Origin: Streptomyces chromofuscus
Lineage (GTDB): Bacteria > Actinomycetota > Actinomycetes > Streptomycetales > Streptomycetaceae
Assembly: GCF_015160875.1 (NCBI RefSeq)
Contig: NZ_CP063374.1
Coordinates: 1,488,001 to 1,552,000 of the forward strand
Reading direction: 5' to 3'
Length of the DNA: 64,000 bases
The first letter of the stretch is position 1. Each line of letters starts with the position of its first letter. Under the pieces are notes generated by a model. That model ran no database searches. It was not told the origin of the DNA and was given only the letters and a program-made list of their open reading frames with translations. Position numbers and translations under genes: made by a program. This document shows, piece after piece, positions 16,575 to 23,898 of the stretch.

Positions 16575-17615
16575 TCACAGTCCCTCTTCACTCATCTCGT
16601 ACGCCCCTGACGCTACCGCGAGCAGCCGGGCGGCCTTCAGTTCGGTCTCCCGCCATTCACCCTCGGGGTCCGACCCCCAGGTGATGCCCGCGCCCGTACC
16701 GAAGCGCAGCACGCCCTCGGCCCGGTCGATCCAGAAGGTACGGATACCCACGGCCAGCTCGCCTCTCTCCCGGTCGGCGTCGACCCAGCCGATGCCGCCG
16801 CAGTAGGGCCCCCGGGGCGCCGTCTCCAGGGCGTCGATGATCCCCAGGGCGCTCGACTTCGGCGCGCCGGTGACCGAGCCGGGCGGGAAGGCCGCGGCGA
16901 GCAGCTCCGGCCAGTCCGCGTCGGGGCGCAGCTCGCCGCGCACGGTGGACACCAGGTGGACCAGCCCGGGGTGCTTCTCCACGGCGCACAGATCGGGGAC
17001 GGTCACCGTGCCCGGGGCGCAGACGCGACCGAGGTCGTTGCGGACCAGGTCCACGATCATGACGTTCTCGGCGTAGTCCTTCTCCAGGAGGTCCGCCTCG
17101 GTGCGGCCGGTGCCCTTGATCGGGCCCGACTCGACGATGCGGCCCTCCCGGCGCAGGAAGAGCTCGGGGGACGCGCTCGCTATCTCCACGCCGTGGCCGG
17201 GCAGCCGGATCGTTCCGGCGTACGGCGCCGGGTTGCCGCGGGCGAGCAACGCGGTGAGGGCGTCGGGGTCGGCGTCCGGGGCGACGGGCGCGGACAGAAC
17301 GCGGCAGAGGTTCGCCTGGTAGACCTCGCCGGCCGCGATGTGCCGCCGTATCCGGCGCACCCCCTCCGTGTACGCGGCGCGGTCGAGGGACGACGTCCAG
17401 TCGTCGACGGCCGGGCCGCGCCAGCCGCCCGGCGTGGGGGCCGGCACGGGTTCCTCTCGTACGTCCGCGAAGCGCGCGCAGGTCAGGCGGCCCTCGAAGT
17501 CGGCGGCGACGGCCCAGAAACCGGTGGAGTCCAGGGCCGCGGGATCACTGGTGACGTCGAGCAGGCCGGTGGCGACGCGGTCGCCGAAGCGGGCGAGAGG
17601 AGGGAGGTCGAGCAC
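16575..17615 (-). CDS. pabB: aminodeoxychorismate synthase component I
   Basis: A 346-aa chorismate-binding enzyme. The conserved blocks are ESGPIKGTGRTEADLLEKD, VMIVDLVRNDLGRVC, HLVSTVRGEL and GSVTGAPKSSALGIID. These are the PabB/TrpE signature, and the short N-terminus fits PabB. It supplies aminodeoxychorismate to the PabC-like enzyme encoded downstream, feeding folate. The start is uncertain: GTG 17615 (VLDLPPLARFGD) gives the expected length, while the open frame continues to 17759 into the tRNA promoter, where the protein sequence loses homology. Confidence 0.88.
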   Translation of the reverse strand: MLDLPPLARFGDRVATGLLDVTSDPAALDSTGFWAVAADFEGRLTCARFADVREEPVPAPTPGGWRGPAVDDWTSSLDRAAYTEGVRRIRRHIAAGEVYQANLCRVLSAPVAPDADPDALTALLARGNPAPYAGTIRLPGHGVEIASASPELFLRREGRIVESGPIKGTGRTEADLLEKDYAENVMIVDLVRNDLGRVCAPGTVTVPDLCAVEKHPGLVHLVSTVRGELRPDADWPELLAAAFPPGSVTGAPKSSALGIIDALETAPRGPYCGGIGWVDADRERGELAVGIRTFWIDRAEGVLRFGTGAGITWGSDPEGEWRETELKAARLLAVASGAYEMSEEGL

Positions 17616-17724
17616 GCTGTCGAGTCTATGGCGGGTGTCCCGCAGGTGGCGCTTCCGTGTCCTTTCCGGTGGTCCGGCCACGTCCGTGACCAGGTGCAGC
17701 GCAGCACGCTGCACAAACGCGTTT

Positions 17725-17752
17725 TTGTACTGGCCCCGGAATCCGCTAGAGT
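17725..17752 (+). promoter_or_regulatory. promoter of the tRNA operon
   Basis: TTGTAC at 17725-17730 and TAGAGT at 17747-17752 with a 16-bp spacer, about 40 bp before tRNA-Gly. This fits a vegetative (HrdB) promoter. Confidence 0.65.
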
Positions 17753-17793
17753 TCAACACGTCGCCGGGCCGCGCAAGCGGACCGAAACGACAG

Positions 17794-17866
17794 GCGGACG
17801 TAGCTCAGTTGGTAGAGCGCAACCTTGCCAAGGTTGAGGTCGCGAGTTCGAGCCTCGTCGTCCGCT
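17794..17866 (+). tRNA. tRNA-Gly(GCC)
   Basis: 73 nt. Acceptor GCGGACG/CGTCCGC; anticodon stem CAACC/GGTTG around TTGCCAA (GCC); T arm GCGAG-TTCGAGC-CTCGT; discriminator T. First gene of a five-tRNA operon. Confidence 0.97.
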
Positions 17867-17903
17867 CGCAGGAAGAGGGGTCCTCCCGGTCCCCTACACT
17901 CCT

Positions 17904-17974
17904 GGTGGAGTGGCCGAGAGGCGAGGCAACGGCCTGCAAAGCCGTCTACACGGGTTCAAATCCCGTCTCCACCT
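17904..17974 (+). tRNA. tRNA-Cys(GCA)
   Basis: 71 nt. Acceptor GGTGGAG/CTCCACC; the anticodon loop CTGCAAA gives GCA; T loop TTCAAAT. The CCA end is encoded (17975-17977), unlike the other tRNAs here. Second in the operon. Confidence 0.96.
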
Positions 17975-17978
17975 CCAA

Positions 17979-18050
17979 GGACGATTAGCTCAGCGGGAGA
18001 GCGCTTCCCTGACACGGAAGAGGTCACTGGTTCAATCCCAGTATCGTCCA
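17979..18050 (+). tRNA. tRNA-Val(GAC), copy 1
   Basis: 72 nt. Acceptor GGACGAT/ATCGTCC; anticodon stem CTTCC/GGAAG around CTGACAC (GAC); T loop TTCAATC; discriminator A. It starts one base after the encoded CCA of tRNA-Cys. Confidence 0.97.
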
Positions 18051-18075
18051 CTGGATCTTCTCGAAGGTCCCACCC

Positions 18076-18147
18076 GCGCGATTAGCTCAGCGGGAGAGCG
18101 CTTCCCTGACACGGAAGAGGTCACTGGTTCAATCCCAGTATCGCGCA
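18076..18147 (+). tRNA. tRNA-Val(GAC), copy 2 with altered acceptor stem
   Basis: The body is identical to copies 1 and 3, but the acceptor stem is GCGCGAT/ATCGCGC in place of GGACGAT/ATCGTCC. The changes are compensatory, so pairing is kept and the gene should be functional. Confidence 0.96.
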
Positions 18148-18193
18148 CGCAGTGCCCACGACCGGCTCCATGGAGTCACGATCGTGGTCCCGA

Positions 18194-18265
18194 GGACGAT
18201 TAGCTCAGCGGGAGAGCGCTTCCCTGACACGGAAGAGGTCACTGGTTCAATCCCAGTATCGTCCA
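18194..18265 (+). tRNA. tRNA-Val(GAC), copy 3
   Basis: Identical to copy 1 over 72 nt, with GAC anticodon. Last gene in the operon, followed by the terminator. Confidence 0.97.
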
Positions 18266-18273
18266 CACGCATC

Positions 18274-18303
18274 GAAGCCCCCGGCCGTCCGGCCGGGGGC
18301 TTC
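18274..18303. terminator. bidirectional terminator after the tRNA operon
   Basis: GAAGCCCCCGGCC at 18274-18286 pairs perfectly with GGCCGGGGGCTTC at 18291-18303, 4-nt loop. It sits between the plus-strand tRNA operon and the convergent zinc-ribbon gene. Confidence 0.85.
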
Positions 18304-18321
18304 GTCGTGGGTGCGGGCCAC

Positions 18322-18597
18322 TCAGCTTGAGAAGAGCATGTGGCCGAAGCTCTTGTGCCGGCCGTGGTGACCGCCGTGGTGACCGCCGTGCGGGGCGCCC
18401 CAGGCGGGGGCGGGCGGGGCCGGGTACGCCTGCGCGGCGGGCGGCGGGCCCGGCTGGGACCACTGGGACTCGAGACGGGTCAGCGCCTCCAGCTCGCCGT
18501 AGTCCAGGAAGATCCCCCGACAGTTCGAGCACTGCTCGATCTGAACGCCGTTGCGGTTGTACGTGTGCATGGGTGCGTGACACTTCGGGCACTGCAT
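18322..18597 (-). CDS. TFIIB-type zinc-ribbon protein
   Basis: A 91-aa protein. The zinc ribbon is at the N-terminus: MQCPKCHAPMHTYNRNGVQI, then EQCSNCRGIFLDYGELEAL, with two CxxC pairs. The C-terminal half is Pro/Ala/Gln-rich and ends in a His/Gly-rich segment (GGHHGGHHGRHKSFGH) that could also bind metal. Family members (zf-TFIIB) are small, of unknown function. Start ATG 18597. The next gene on the same strand ends 80 bp upstream. Confidence 0.9.
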   Translation of the reverse strand: MQCPKCHAPMHTYNRNGVQIEQCSNCRGIFLDYGELEALTRLESQWSQPGPPPAAQAYPAPPAPAWGAPHGGHHGGHHGRHKSFGHMLFSS

Positions 18598-18677
18598 GGT
18601 CGGCTCAACTCCTCGCCGGTCGGTCCTGCTTCGCGTATCGCCAGGACAGACTCTGTCCGGCTGCGGTCGGTTGCACC

Positions 18678-19613
18678 CTACTTCGCGAGGTTCCTGGGCA
18701 ACTGGGCGGGGACGGAGGGCATTCGGGCACAGGCGTCGACGAGCGACTGCTCCACCTCGTCCAGCGGCCGCCGCGCCGCGACGGCCTTCGTCACGGCCCG
18801 GGCGGCGGTCTGGACGGTGAGGGCGCGGGCCGGGACGTCCAGGGCGGACCAGGGGTCGCCGTCCGAGGGGACGGCCGGGCCGCCGGCCGCGCGGTAGGCG
18901 CCGAGGAAACGGGCCCACTCGTCGGGCGGCAGCAGTCCGCAGGCGTACCAGGCAGCCGGGCGGGCGAGGTCCCAGGCCGCGGGGCCCACGCCGAGGTCGT
19001 CGACGTCGATCAGCAGCCAGGGGCCGCCGGGGGCCGGGTGGCGGACGAGCTGGCCCAGGTGGAGATCGCCGTGGCAGAGGGTGCCGGTGTCCGGGAGCGG
19101 GCTCTCGTCGCGGGCCCAGGCGGGGAGACCGGCCCAGGCCCGCAGTACCGCGGCGGTGGCCGGGTGCGGGGCGGCCGCGCGGAGCCGGGCGATCGCGCGG
19201 GCGGCCTTCGCGGGGCCGCGCATGGCAGGGAACGGGACGGGGGGCGGGGTGCGGTGCAGGCGGGCGAGGAGGGCGGCGGCGGCCTCCCAGGGGGCGGCGT
19301 CCGGGGTGCCGGGGTCGACGGGGCTGCCGTAGGGCCAGAAGGTCACGGGCCTGCCGTGCAGGGTGACGGGCGCCGCATCGAGCGGGGGGAGCAGGACGCC
19401 GGGTATGCGGGCGGCCGTCGTCAGACGGGCGGCGAGTTCGGCGGAGTCGGTGTCCGGGGCATGGGCCTTGGCGACGGTACCGGCGTGCCGGACGACCGTG
19501 GCGTCGGCGCGGTCGGCGAGGGTGAGCACCGCTCCGCAGGCGCAGGCGTCGGCGTGCGGGTGGGCCGCGGTCCTGGCCCGGGCGGCCAGGTCGGTCAGGA
19601 GGGGTGTCGTCAC
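18678..19613 (-). CDS. aminoglycoside phosphotransferase-family kinase
   Basis: A 311-aa APH-fold protein. The catalytic loop is LCHGDLHLGQLVRHP near residue 185, followed by the metal-binding LLIDVDDLGVGPAAWDLARP. VVRHAGTVAKAHAP near residue 40 supplies the ATP lysine. Such enzymes phosphorylate small molecules; this one has no resistance-gene context and is likely housekeeping or orphan. GTG start at 19613 with GAGGAAA upstream. Confidence 0.85.
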   Translation of the reverse strand: MTTPLLTDLAARARTAAHPHADACACGAVLTLADRADATVVRHAGTVAKAHAPDTDSAELAARLTTAARIPGVLLPPLDAAPVTLHGRPVTFWPYGSPVDPGTPDAAPWEAAAALLARLHRTPPPVPFPAMRGPAKAARAIARLRAAAPHPATAAVLRAWAGLPAWARDESPLPDTGTLCHGDLHLGQLVRHPAPGGPWLLIDVDDLGVGPAAWDLARPAAWYACGLLPPDEWARFLGAYRAAGGPAVPSDGDPWSALDVPARALTVQTAARAVTKAVAARRPLDEVEQSLVDACARMPSVPAQLPRNLAK

Positions 19614-19737
19614 AAGGTTTCCTCGGAGCGGGGCGGGTGCTGGTGAGGGTACGCCGGTGGGCGACGGCCCGGTGACCGCGGCATGGCATGGCTCGGCGGG
19701 CAGGTGACCGAGGTCAGCTCCTGGACGGATGCGTGAC

Positions 19738-19975
19738 GTGCGCCCGGACGCGACGTGAGGCGAGCCCCGGGGACCTGGCCGGTGTGCGCCCGGACGTGAC
19801 GTGTCCGAGCGCTCGGAGACTTGGCCGGCGTGCGCCCCCGGGTAAGTCGAGGCGAGCCCCTGAGACCTGGCCGGCGTGCGCCCTTTGAGACGTGAGGCGA
19901 GCCCGGAGCTCTGGTCGGCGGGTGCGCCTTGTGCTGTGCGGCGAGCCCCCGAAGATCTGGCCGGCGTGGGTCCGG
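19738..19975. repeat. 46-bp tandem repeat, about five copies
   Basis: The core GTGCGCC recurs at 19738, 19784, 19830, 19876 and 19922, exactly 46 bp apart, and a weaker form (GTGGGTCC) at 19966. Units share GGCGAGCCCC, then GACCTGGCCGGCGTGCGCCC with substitutions. The period is not a multiple of three, so it is non-coding. Copies have drifted, showing the array is not very recent. Confidence 0.85.
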
Positions 19976-19983
19976 GCAAAAGC

Positions 19984-20018
19984 AATGCCGGCGCAGCTCC
20001 CCAGCTGCGCCGGCATTT
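19984..20018. terminator. bidirectional terminator
   Basis: AATGCCGGCGCAGCT at 19984-19998 pairs with AGCTGCGCCGGCATT at 20003-20017, 4-nt loop, with a T-run on each strand (AAAAGC on the left side, TTTTG on the right). It lies downstream of the minus-strand 68-aa gene ending at 20104. Confidence 0.85.
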
Positions 20019-20103
20019 TGCCGTCCGCCGCACCCCCGTCCCCACGGGGTAATGGGTGTGGATGTCCCCGCCCGGACCGCTCTTCCGGGCCTGGGGTCGC
20101 CGC

Positions 20104-20310
20104 TCAGCGCCCCAGCATCACGCCCACGGACGACGCCTGTGTGGCCACTGTCTCCCAGCCGTCGAAGACGACGAGGAGCAGGACCGCCAGGGGAAGGGCC
20201 ATGGCCGTTGCCACCAGGGGGTGGCGGCGGCCCGTGCGGCGCGGGCGGAACGCGGCGTGCGCCCTGCGTCCCTGCTCGCGGATCAGTGTCCGCGGTGCCG
20301 TGTAGGCCAT
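20104..20310 (-). CDS. small membrane protein (68 aa)
   Basis: Begins MAYTAPRTLIREQGRRAHAA with a basic N-terminal half (FRPRRTGRRHP). One membrane helix follows (VATAMALPLAVLLLVVFDGW), then a short outer tail. Positive-inside distribution puts the N-terminus in the cytoplasm. No function known. Start ATG 20310 is preceded by GAGAGGGAC. It lies next to the 89-aa and Ser/Thr kinase pair, and this may reflect a conserved neighbourhood. Confidence 0.7.
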   Translation of the reverse strand: MAYTAPRTLIREQGRRAHAAFRPRRTGRRHPLVATAMALPLAVLLLVVFDGWETVATQASSVGVMLGR

Positions 20311-20515
20311 GGTCCCTCTCCTGACCGTGCTCAGTTGTCGTTGGCAGCGGCGGGCGTCTGACCTCGGGGGACGAGTGCTGCACCCGCCGCTTGACCTCAA
20401 ATCTAGGTGCGCGAGGAGGTACTGGGCGTCATGCCCTCGTACCGATTGGCGGGCCTCCCGGAGGATGAGCCGCGGCAGGAGGTGTACTCCCCTGGGTGGA
20501 GAAGAAGGTGCGGGT

Positions 20516-20785
20516 CTAGGGGTCTTCCCGGAGGGGGCGCCCGGTGTGTCCGGGCTTTTCCGAGCTGTCCTCGCGGGGCACGGGCTGCTCGACCAGGGCC
20601 AGCACCCGGTTCGCCATGAACCGCGCCGTACGGACCACAACGCCGGTTCGCGTGACTTCGCTCACTTCCACGACGCCTCGGCGTACCGCCGTCTCCACCC
20701 GGCGGCCCGCCCTGCTCGCCACCACCTCATACGTACGTGTCGTGTCCCCGGCGTCCACGACTATCTCCACACGGTCACCCTTCAC
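20516..20785 (-). CDS. hypothetical protein (89 aa) divergent from a Ser/Thr kinase
   Basis: Starts at GTG 20785 (VKGDRVEIVVDAGDTTRTYE), giving an 89-aa mostly beta-strand protein with two similar strand blocks (EVVASRAGRRVETAVRRG, VVVRTARFMANRVLAL) and a charged C-tail. No signal peptide. The longer open frame from 20938 runs antisense toward the kinase promoter. Divergent from the kinase gene by about 200 bp. Function not recognised. Confidence 0.7.
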   Translation of the reverse strand: MKGDRVEIVVDAGDTTRTYEVVASRAGRRVETAVRRGVVEVSEVTRTGVVVRTARFMANRVLALVEQPVPREDSSEKPGHTGRPLREDP

Positions 20786-20981
20786 GGGTTCAATCCCCCT
20801 TCCGCGACAGGCGGTTGGTAGCGCGTACGGCGCGAAGGCGCCCTGTCGGCGCGCTCCCTGACCACCCCTCAATTCTCGCACCCGGCACTGACAATCCGTC
20901 CGGCCGAGAGGGCGCGGCCTCTGCGCGCAGGCGGCCACGGAAACGTAAGCTGTGCCACGTCACACGGACCGGGCAGCGGGG

Positions 20982-22412
20982 ATGAACATGGCGATGATGC
21001 GCCTGAGGCGCGAGGACCCGCGCGTCGTCGGCTCGTTCAGGCTGCACAGACGGCTCGGCGCGGGCGGTATGGGCGTGGTCTACCTGGGCTCCGACAAGAA
21101 GGGGCAGCGGGTCGCCCTGAAGGTGATCCGGCCGGACCTGGCGGAGGACCAGGAGTTCCGGTCGCGGTTCGCCCGCGAGGTCTCCGCGGCGCGACGGATC
21201 CGGGGCGGGTGCACCGCGCGGCTCGTCGCCGCGGACCTTGAGGCGGAACGGCCGTGGTTCGCCACCCAGTACGTGCCCGGGCCCTCCCTGCACGACAAGG
21301 TCGCCGACGAGGGGCCGCTCGGCGCGGCCGACGTCGCCATGGTCGGGGCCGCCCTGTCGGAAGGGCTGGTCGCGGTGCACGAGGCCGGGGTCGTCCACCG
21401 GGATTTGAAGCCGTCCAACATCCTGCTCTCGCCCAAGGGCCCCCGGATCATCGACTTCGGCATCGCCTGGGCGACCGGGGCCTCGACGCTCACCCATGTC
21501 GGCACGGCCGTCGGCTCGCCCGGCTTCCTCGCGCCCGAGCAGGTGCGCGGCGCCGCGGTCACGCCGGCCACGGACGTGTTCTCGCTGGGCGCCACCCTGG
21601 CGTACGCCTCGACCGCCGACTCGCCCTTCGGGCAGGGCAGTTCCGAGGTGATGCTGTACCGGGTCGTCCACGAGGAGCCCCAGCTGCACGGCGTGCCGGA
21701 CGCCCTGGCTCCGCTGGTGCGGGCCTGCCTGGCGAAGGACCCCGAGGAGCGGCCGAGCACGCTGGAGCTGTCGCTGCGGCTGAAGGAGATCGCCGCCCGG
21801 GAGGCGCACGGTCTGATCGAGGGGCGGCCGCCCGCGCCGCGTTCCGGTGAGGCCGACCGGCCCACCGGACTGCTCGCCGACACCTATCCCGACCGCGCAC
21901 CGCGCCGGCAGCAGGGCGGGCCGGGCACTCCGGCGCCCCGGAGCGCGGGCAGCTCGCGTGGTCCCGCGCCGCTGCGCGGCGGGGCCCCGTCCCGGGGCGG
22001 CGGTGCTCCCTCCCGCAGCGGCGGTACGCCGACGCGGTCCGGGGCGCGGCCCACGCCCGTCTCGCGGAACACGCCGGCGCGCAACACGACCCGCTCCGGC
22101 GGCGGCAGCGGCAGCCGTACGGCGCCGCGCGGCAGTGGCGGCCGTCCGGCGCCCCGGCCCACCGGGACCGGGCGGCGGCCGGCCAATCCCCGGCTGCTGC
22201 GGCAGCGGCTGTTCGTGTTCGTGGTGGTGACGCTGCTGGTGGCGCTCGGCATCGGTGTGGTGCAGGGCTGCCAGGGGTCGCCGCGCGGACTCGGCGACGA
22301 GCCGGGCGGCGTCCGCGAGCGCCAGGAGCACGTCCAGCCCGAGCACCGGCCGCTGGACGAGGAAGCGATGATGTCCGAGCGACACGAGTCGACGCTCGAG
22401 GCCTCGCAGTAG
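20982..22412 (+). CDS. membrane Ser/Thr protein kinase (PknB-like, no PASTA)
   Basis: A 476-aa Hanks-type kinase. The glycine loop is RLGAGGMGVVYLG near residue 25, catalytic Lys in VALKVIRP, HRDLKPSNILLS near 140, DFGIAW near 157, and GSPGFLAPEQV as the activation-loop APE motif. After the domain (about 285) there is a Pro/Ser/Gly/Arg-rich juxtamembrane region of about 120 residues, a single helix (FVFVVVTLLVALGIGVVQG, about 408-428) and a short acidic outer tail of about 45 residues, with no PASTA or other sensor. Start ATG 20982; ATG 20988 and 20994 are possible. Confidence 0.92.
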   Translation: MNMAMMRLRREDPRVVGSFRLHRRLGAGGMGVVYLGSDKKGQRVALKVIRPDLAEDQEFRSRFAREVSAARRIRGGCTARLVAADLEAERPWFATQYVPGPSLHDKVADEGPLGAADVAMVGAALSEGLVAVHEAGVVHRDLKPSNILLSPKGPRIIDFGIAWATGASTLTHVGTAVGSPGFLAPEQVRGAAVTPATDVFSLGATLAYASTADSPFGQGSSEVMLYRVVHEEPQLHGVPDALAPLVRACLAKDPEERPSTLELSLRLKEIAAREAHGLIEGRPPAPRSGEADRPTGLLADTYPDRAPRRQQGGPGTPAPRSAGSSRGPAPLRGGAPSRGGGAPSRSGGTPTRSGARPTPVSRNTPARNTTRSGGGSGSRTAPRGSGGRPAPRPTGTGRRPANPRLLRQRLFVFVVVTLLVALGIGVVQGCQGSPRGLGDEPGGVRERQEHVQPEHRPLDEEAMMSERHESTLEASQ

Positions 22413-22559
22413 GGCAGCCGGCGGCTTCGAAGGGCCCTGTGACGAGCGGTCGCGCAAGGGGTTCTTACCGCTGCGGGCGGCGCTGCGGGCGCCCAGTGAT
22501 GACCGGTCACCCAGGGCCGGGCGGGGCCGTGACTGCTCGACCCCAAACCCGGGCGGGCC

Positions 22560-22660
22560 CGTGGCGACCGCTCCCGCAAGGCCTTGCACCGCCGTGCGCG
22601 GCTCGTGGCGACCGCTCCCGCAAGGCCTTGCACCGCCGTGCGCGGCTCGTGGCGACAGCT
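22560..22660. repeat. 44-bp tandem repeat, 2.3 copies
   Basis: Two identical 44-bp units start at 22560 and 22604 (CGTGGCGACCGCTCCCGCAA, then GGCCTTGCACCGCCGTGCGC, GGCT), with a third partial copy (CGTGGCGACAGCTC) from 22648. Complete identity of the first two means the duplication is recent. Confidence 0.9.
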
Positions 22661-22762
22661 CGCCGAGGCTTCGTTCGGCTTGGGCGGCCTCGTACAAGCG
22701 CTCGCCGACAGCCTGCTTCGCCCTGGGCAGCCAAGTACATGCGCTCGCCGACAGCCACCCCC

Positions 22763-22973
22763 CGCGTGAGCGACCTGATGCGAACCCTCACCAACAGCCT
22801 CCCCCGCGTGAGCAGCCTGCTCCGAGCGCTCGCCGACAGCCACCCCCCGCGTGAGCAGCCTGATGCGAACCCTCACCAACAGCCTCCCCCGCGTGAGCGA
22901 CCTGATGCGAACCCTCACCAACAGCCTCCCCCGCGTGAGCAGCCTGCTCCGAGCGCTCGCCAGAAGCCGCCTT
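22763..22973. repeat. 42-43 bp tandem repeat, five copies of two types
   Basis: CGCGTGAGC starts at 22763, 22805, 22848, 22890 and 22932. There are two alternating cassettes: one continues GACCTGATGCGAACCCTCAC (or AGCCTGATGCG...), the other AGCCTGCTCCGAGCGCTCGC. The order is A, B, A', A, B. The copies are almost identical. There are no unique spacers, so it is not a CRISPR array. The period is near a multiple of three but has a 1-bp step, so it is not coding. Confidence 0.9.
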
Positions 22974-23015
22974 CGGCTTGGCGTCGGCCCGGCACGACTG
23001 GTTCCGCCGCGGCCT

Positions 23016-23834
23016 CTACGGCGTCGGGCGGCCCGTGGTGACGGCGTAGAAGGCGACCGCCGCCGCCGCGCCCACGTTGAGGGAGTCGACGCCGTGGGAC
23101 ATCGGGATGCGGACCCACTCGTCGGCGGCGACCAGGGCCTGCCTGGACAGGCCGTCGCCCTCCGCGCCGAGCATCAGGGCGACGCGGTCCATCCGGTGCG
23201 GAGCTGCCTCGTCCAGCGGCCTGGCCTTCTCGTCGGGCGTCAGGGCGAGCAGCGTGAGACCGGCCTCGCGGACCGACTCCAGGCCCTTGGGCCAGGTGTC
23301 CAGACGGGCGTACGGCACCGAGAAGACCGCGCCCATCGAGACCTTGACGCTCCGGCGGTAGAGCGGGTCGGCGCAGTCGGGTGAGAGCAGGACCGCGTCC
23401 ATGCCGAGCGCGGCGGCCGAGCGGAAGATCGCGCCGATGTTGGTGTGGTCGTTGACCGACTCCATGACCACGACCCGTCGGGCGGTCCGCAGCAGTTCGG
23501 CGGCCGCGGGCAGGGGCTTGCGCTGCATGGAGGCGAGGGCGCCCCGGTGCACGTGGTAGCCGGTGACCTGTTCGGCGAGTTCCGGGCTGACCACGTAGAC
23601 GGGGGCGGGGAGTTCGTCGATGACGTCGCGCATGACGTCGACCCACTTGGCGGACAGCAGCATCGACCGCATCTCGTAGCCCGCGTCCTTCGCCCGCCGG
23701 ACGACCTTCTCGCCCTCGGCGATGAACAGACCCTCGGCGGGCTCGCGCTTGCGGCGCAGTTCGACGTCGGTCAGGCCCGTGTAGTCGCGCAGGCGCGGGT
23801 CGTCGGGATCCTCGACGGTGATGAGATCGGCCAC
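23016..23834 (-). CDS. TrmH/SpoU-family RNA 2'-O-methyltransferase
   Basis: A 272-aa SPOUT-fold methyltransferase. The three knot motifs are visible: NDHTNIGAIFRSAAALGMDA (motif 1), ALMLGAEGDGLS (motif 2) and IPMSHGVDSLNVGAAAAVAF (motif 3). The N-terminal 90 residues form a substrate-binding domain. It should methylate a ribose in rRNA or tRNA; the exact site cannot be told. It follows cobA by 64 bp on the same strand. Confidence 0.92.
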   Translation of the reverse strand: MADLITVEDPDDPRLRDYTGLTDVELRRKREPAEGLFIAEGEKVVRRAKDAGYEMRSMLLSAKWVDVMRDVIDELPAPVYVVSPELAEQVTGYHVHRGALASMQRKPLPAAAELLRTARRVVVMESVNDHTNIGAIFRSAAALGMDAVLLSPDCADPLYRRSVKVSMGAVFSVPYARLDTWPKGLESVREAGLTLLALTPDEKARPLDEAAPHRMDRVALMLGAEGDGLSRQALVAADEWVRIPMSHGVDSLNVGAAAAVAFYAVTTGRPTP

Positions 23835-23898
23835 AGAGTGATACTGCCTTGTCGTGCGTACGGTGCCAAAGGCTCGGGACGGTGTGTGTTACCCGCGG

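Larger units (their letters stand above)
19614..20103. other. gene-free interval with 46-bp tandem array and a terminator
   Basis: About 490 bp without a gene. It consists of a short promoter-side stretch, the 46-bp array at 19738-19975 and the hairpin at 19984-20018. The open frames crossing it are Arg/Pro-rich and change frame with each 46-bp unit. Confidence 0.65.
22413..23015. other. gene-free interval of about 600 bp made mostly of tandem repeats
   Basis: No gene. It holds a 44-bp array (22560-22660) and a 42-bp array (22763-22973), with related fragments of the same words (GCGCTCGCCGACAGCC) between them. It lies between two convergently transcribed genes, the kinase and the TrmH-type gene. 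Confidence 0.7.

Noticed and set aside
20952..20981. Longer start for the Ser/Thr kinase (MPRHTDRAAG)
   Set aside because: The extra residues lack homology and the GTG/ATG choice at 20982-20994 sits closer to the usual kinase N-terminus.
22763..22973. Possible CRISPR array
   Set aside because: Units are directly adjacent with no unique spacers and no cas genes are nearby; it is a tandem repeat.
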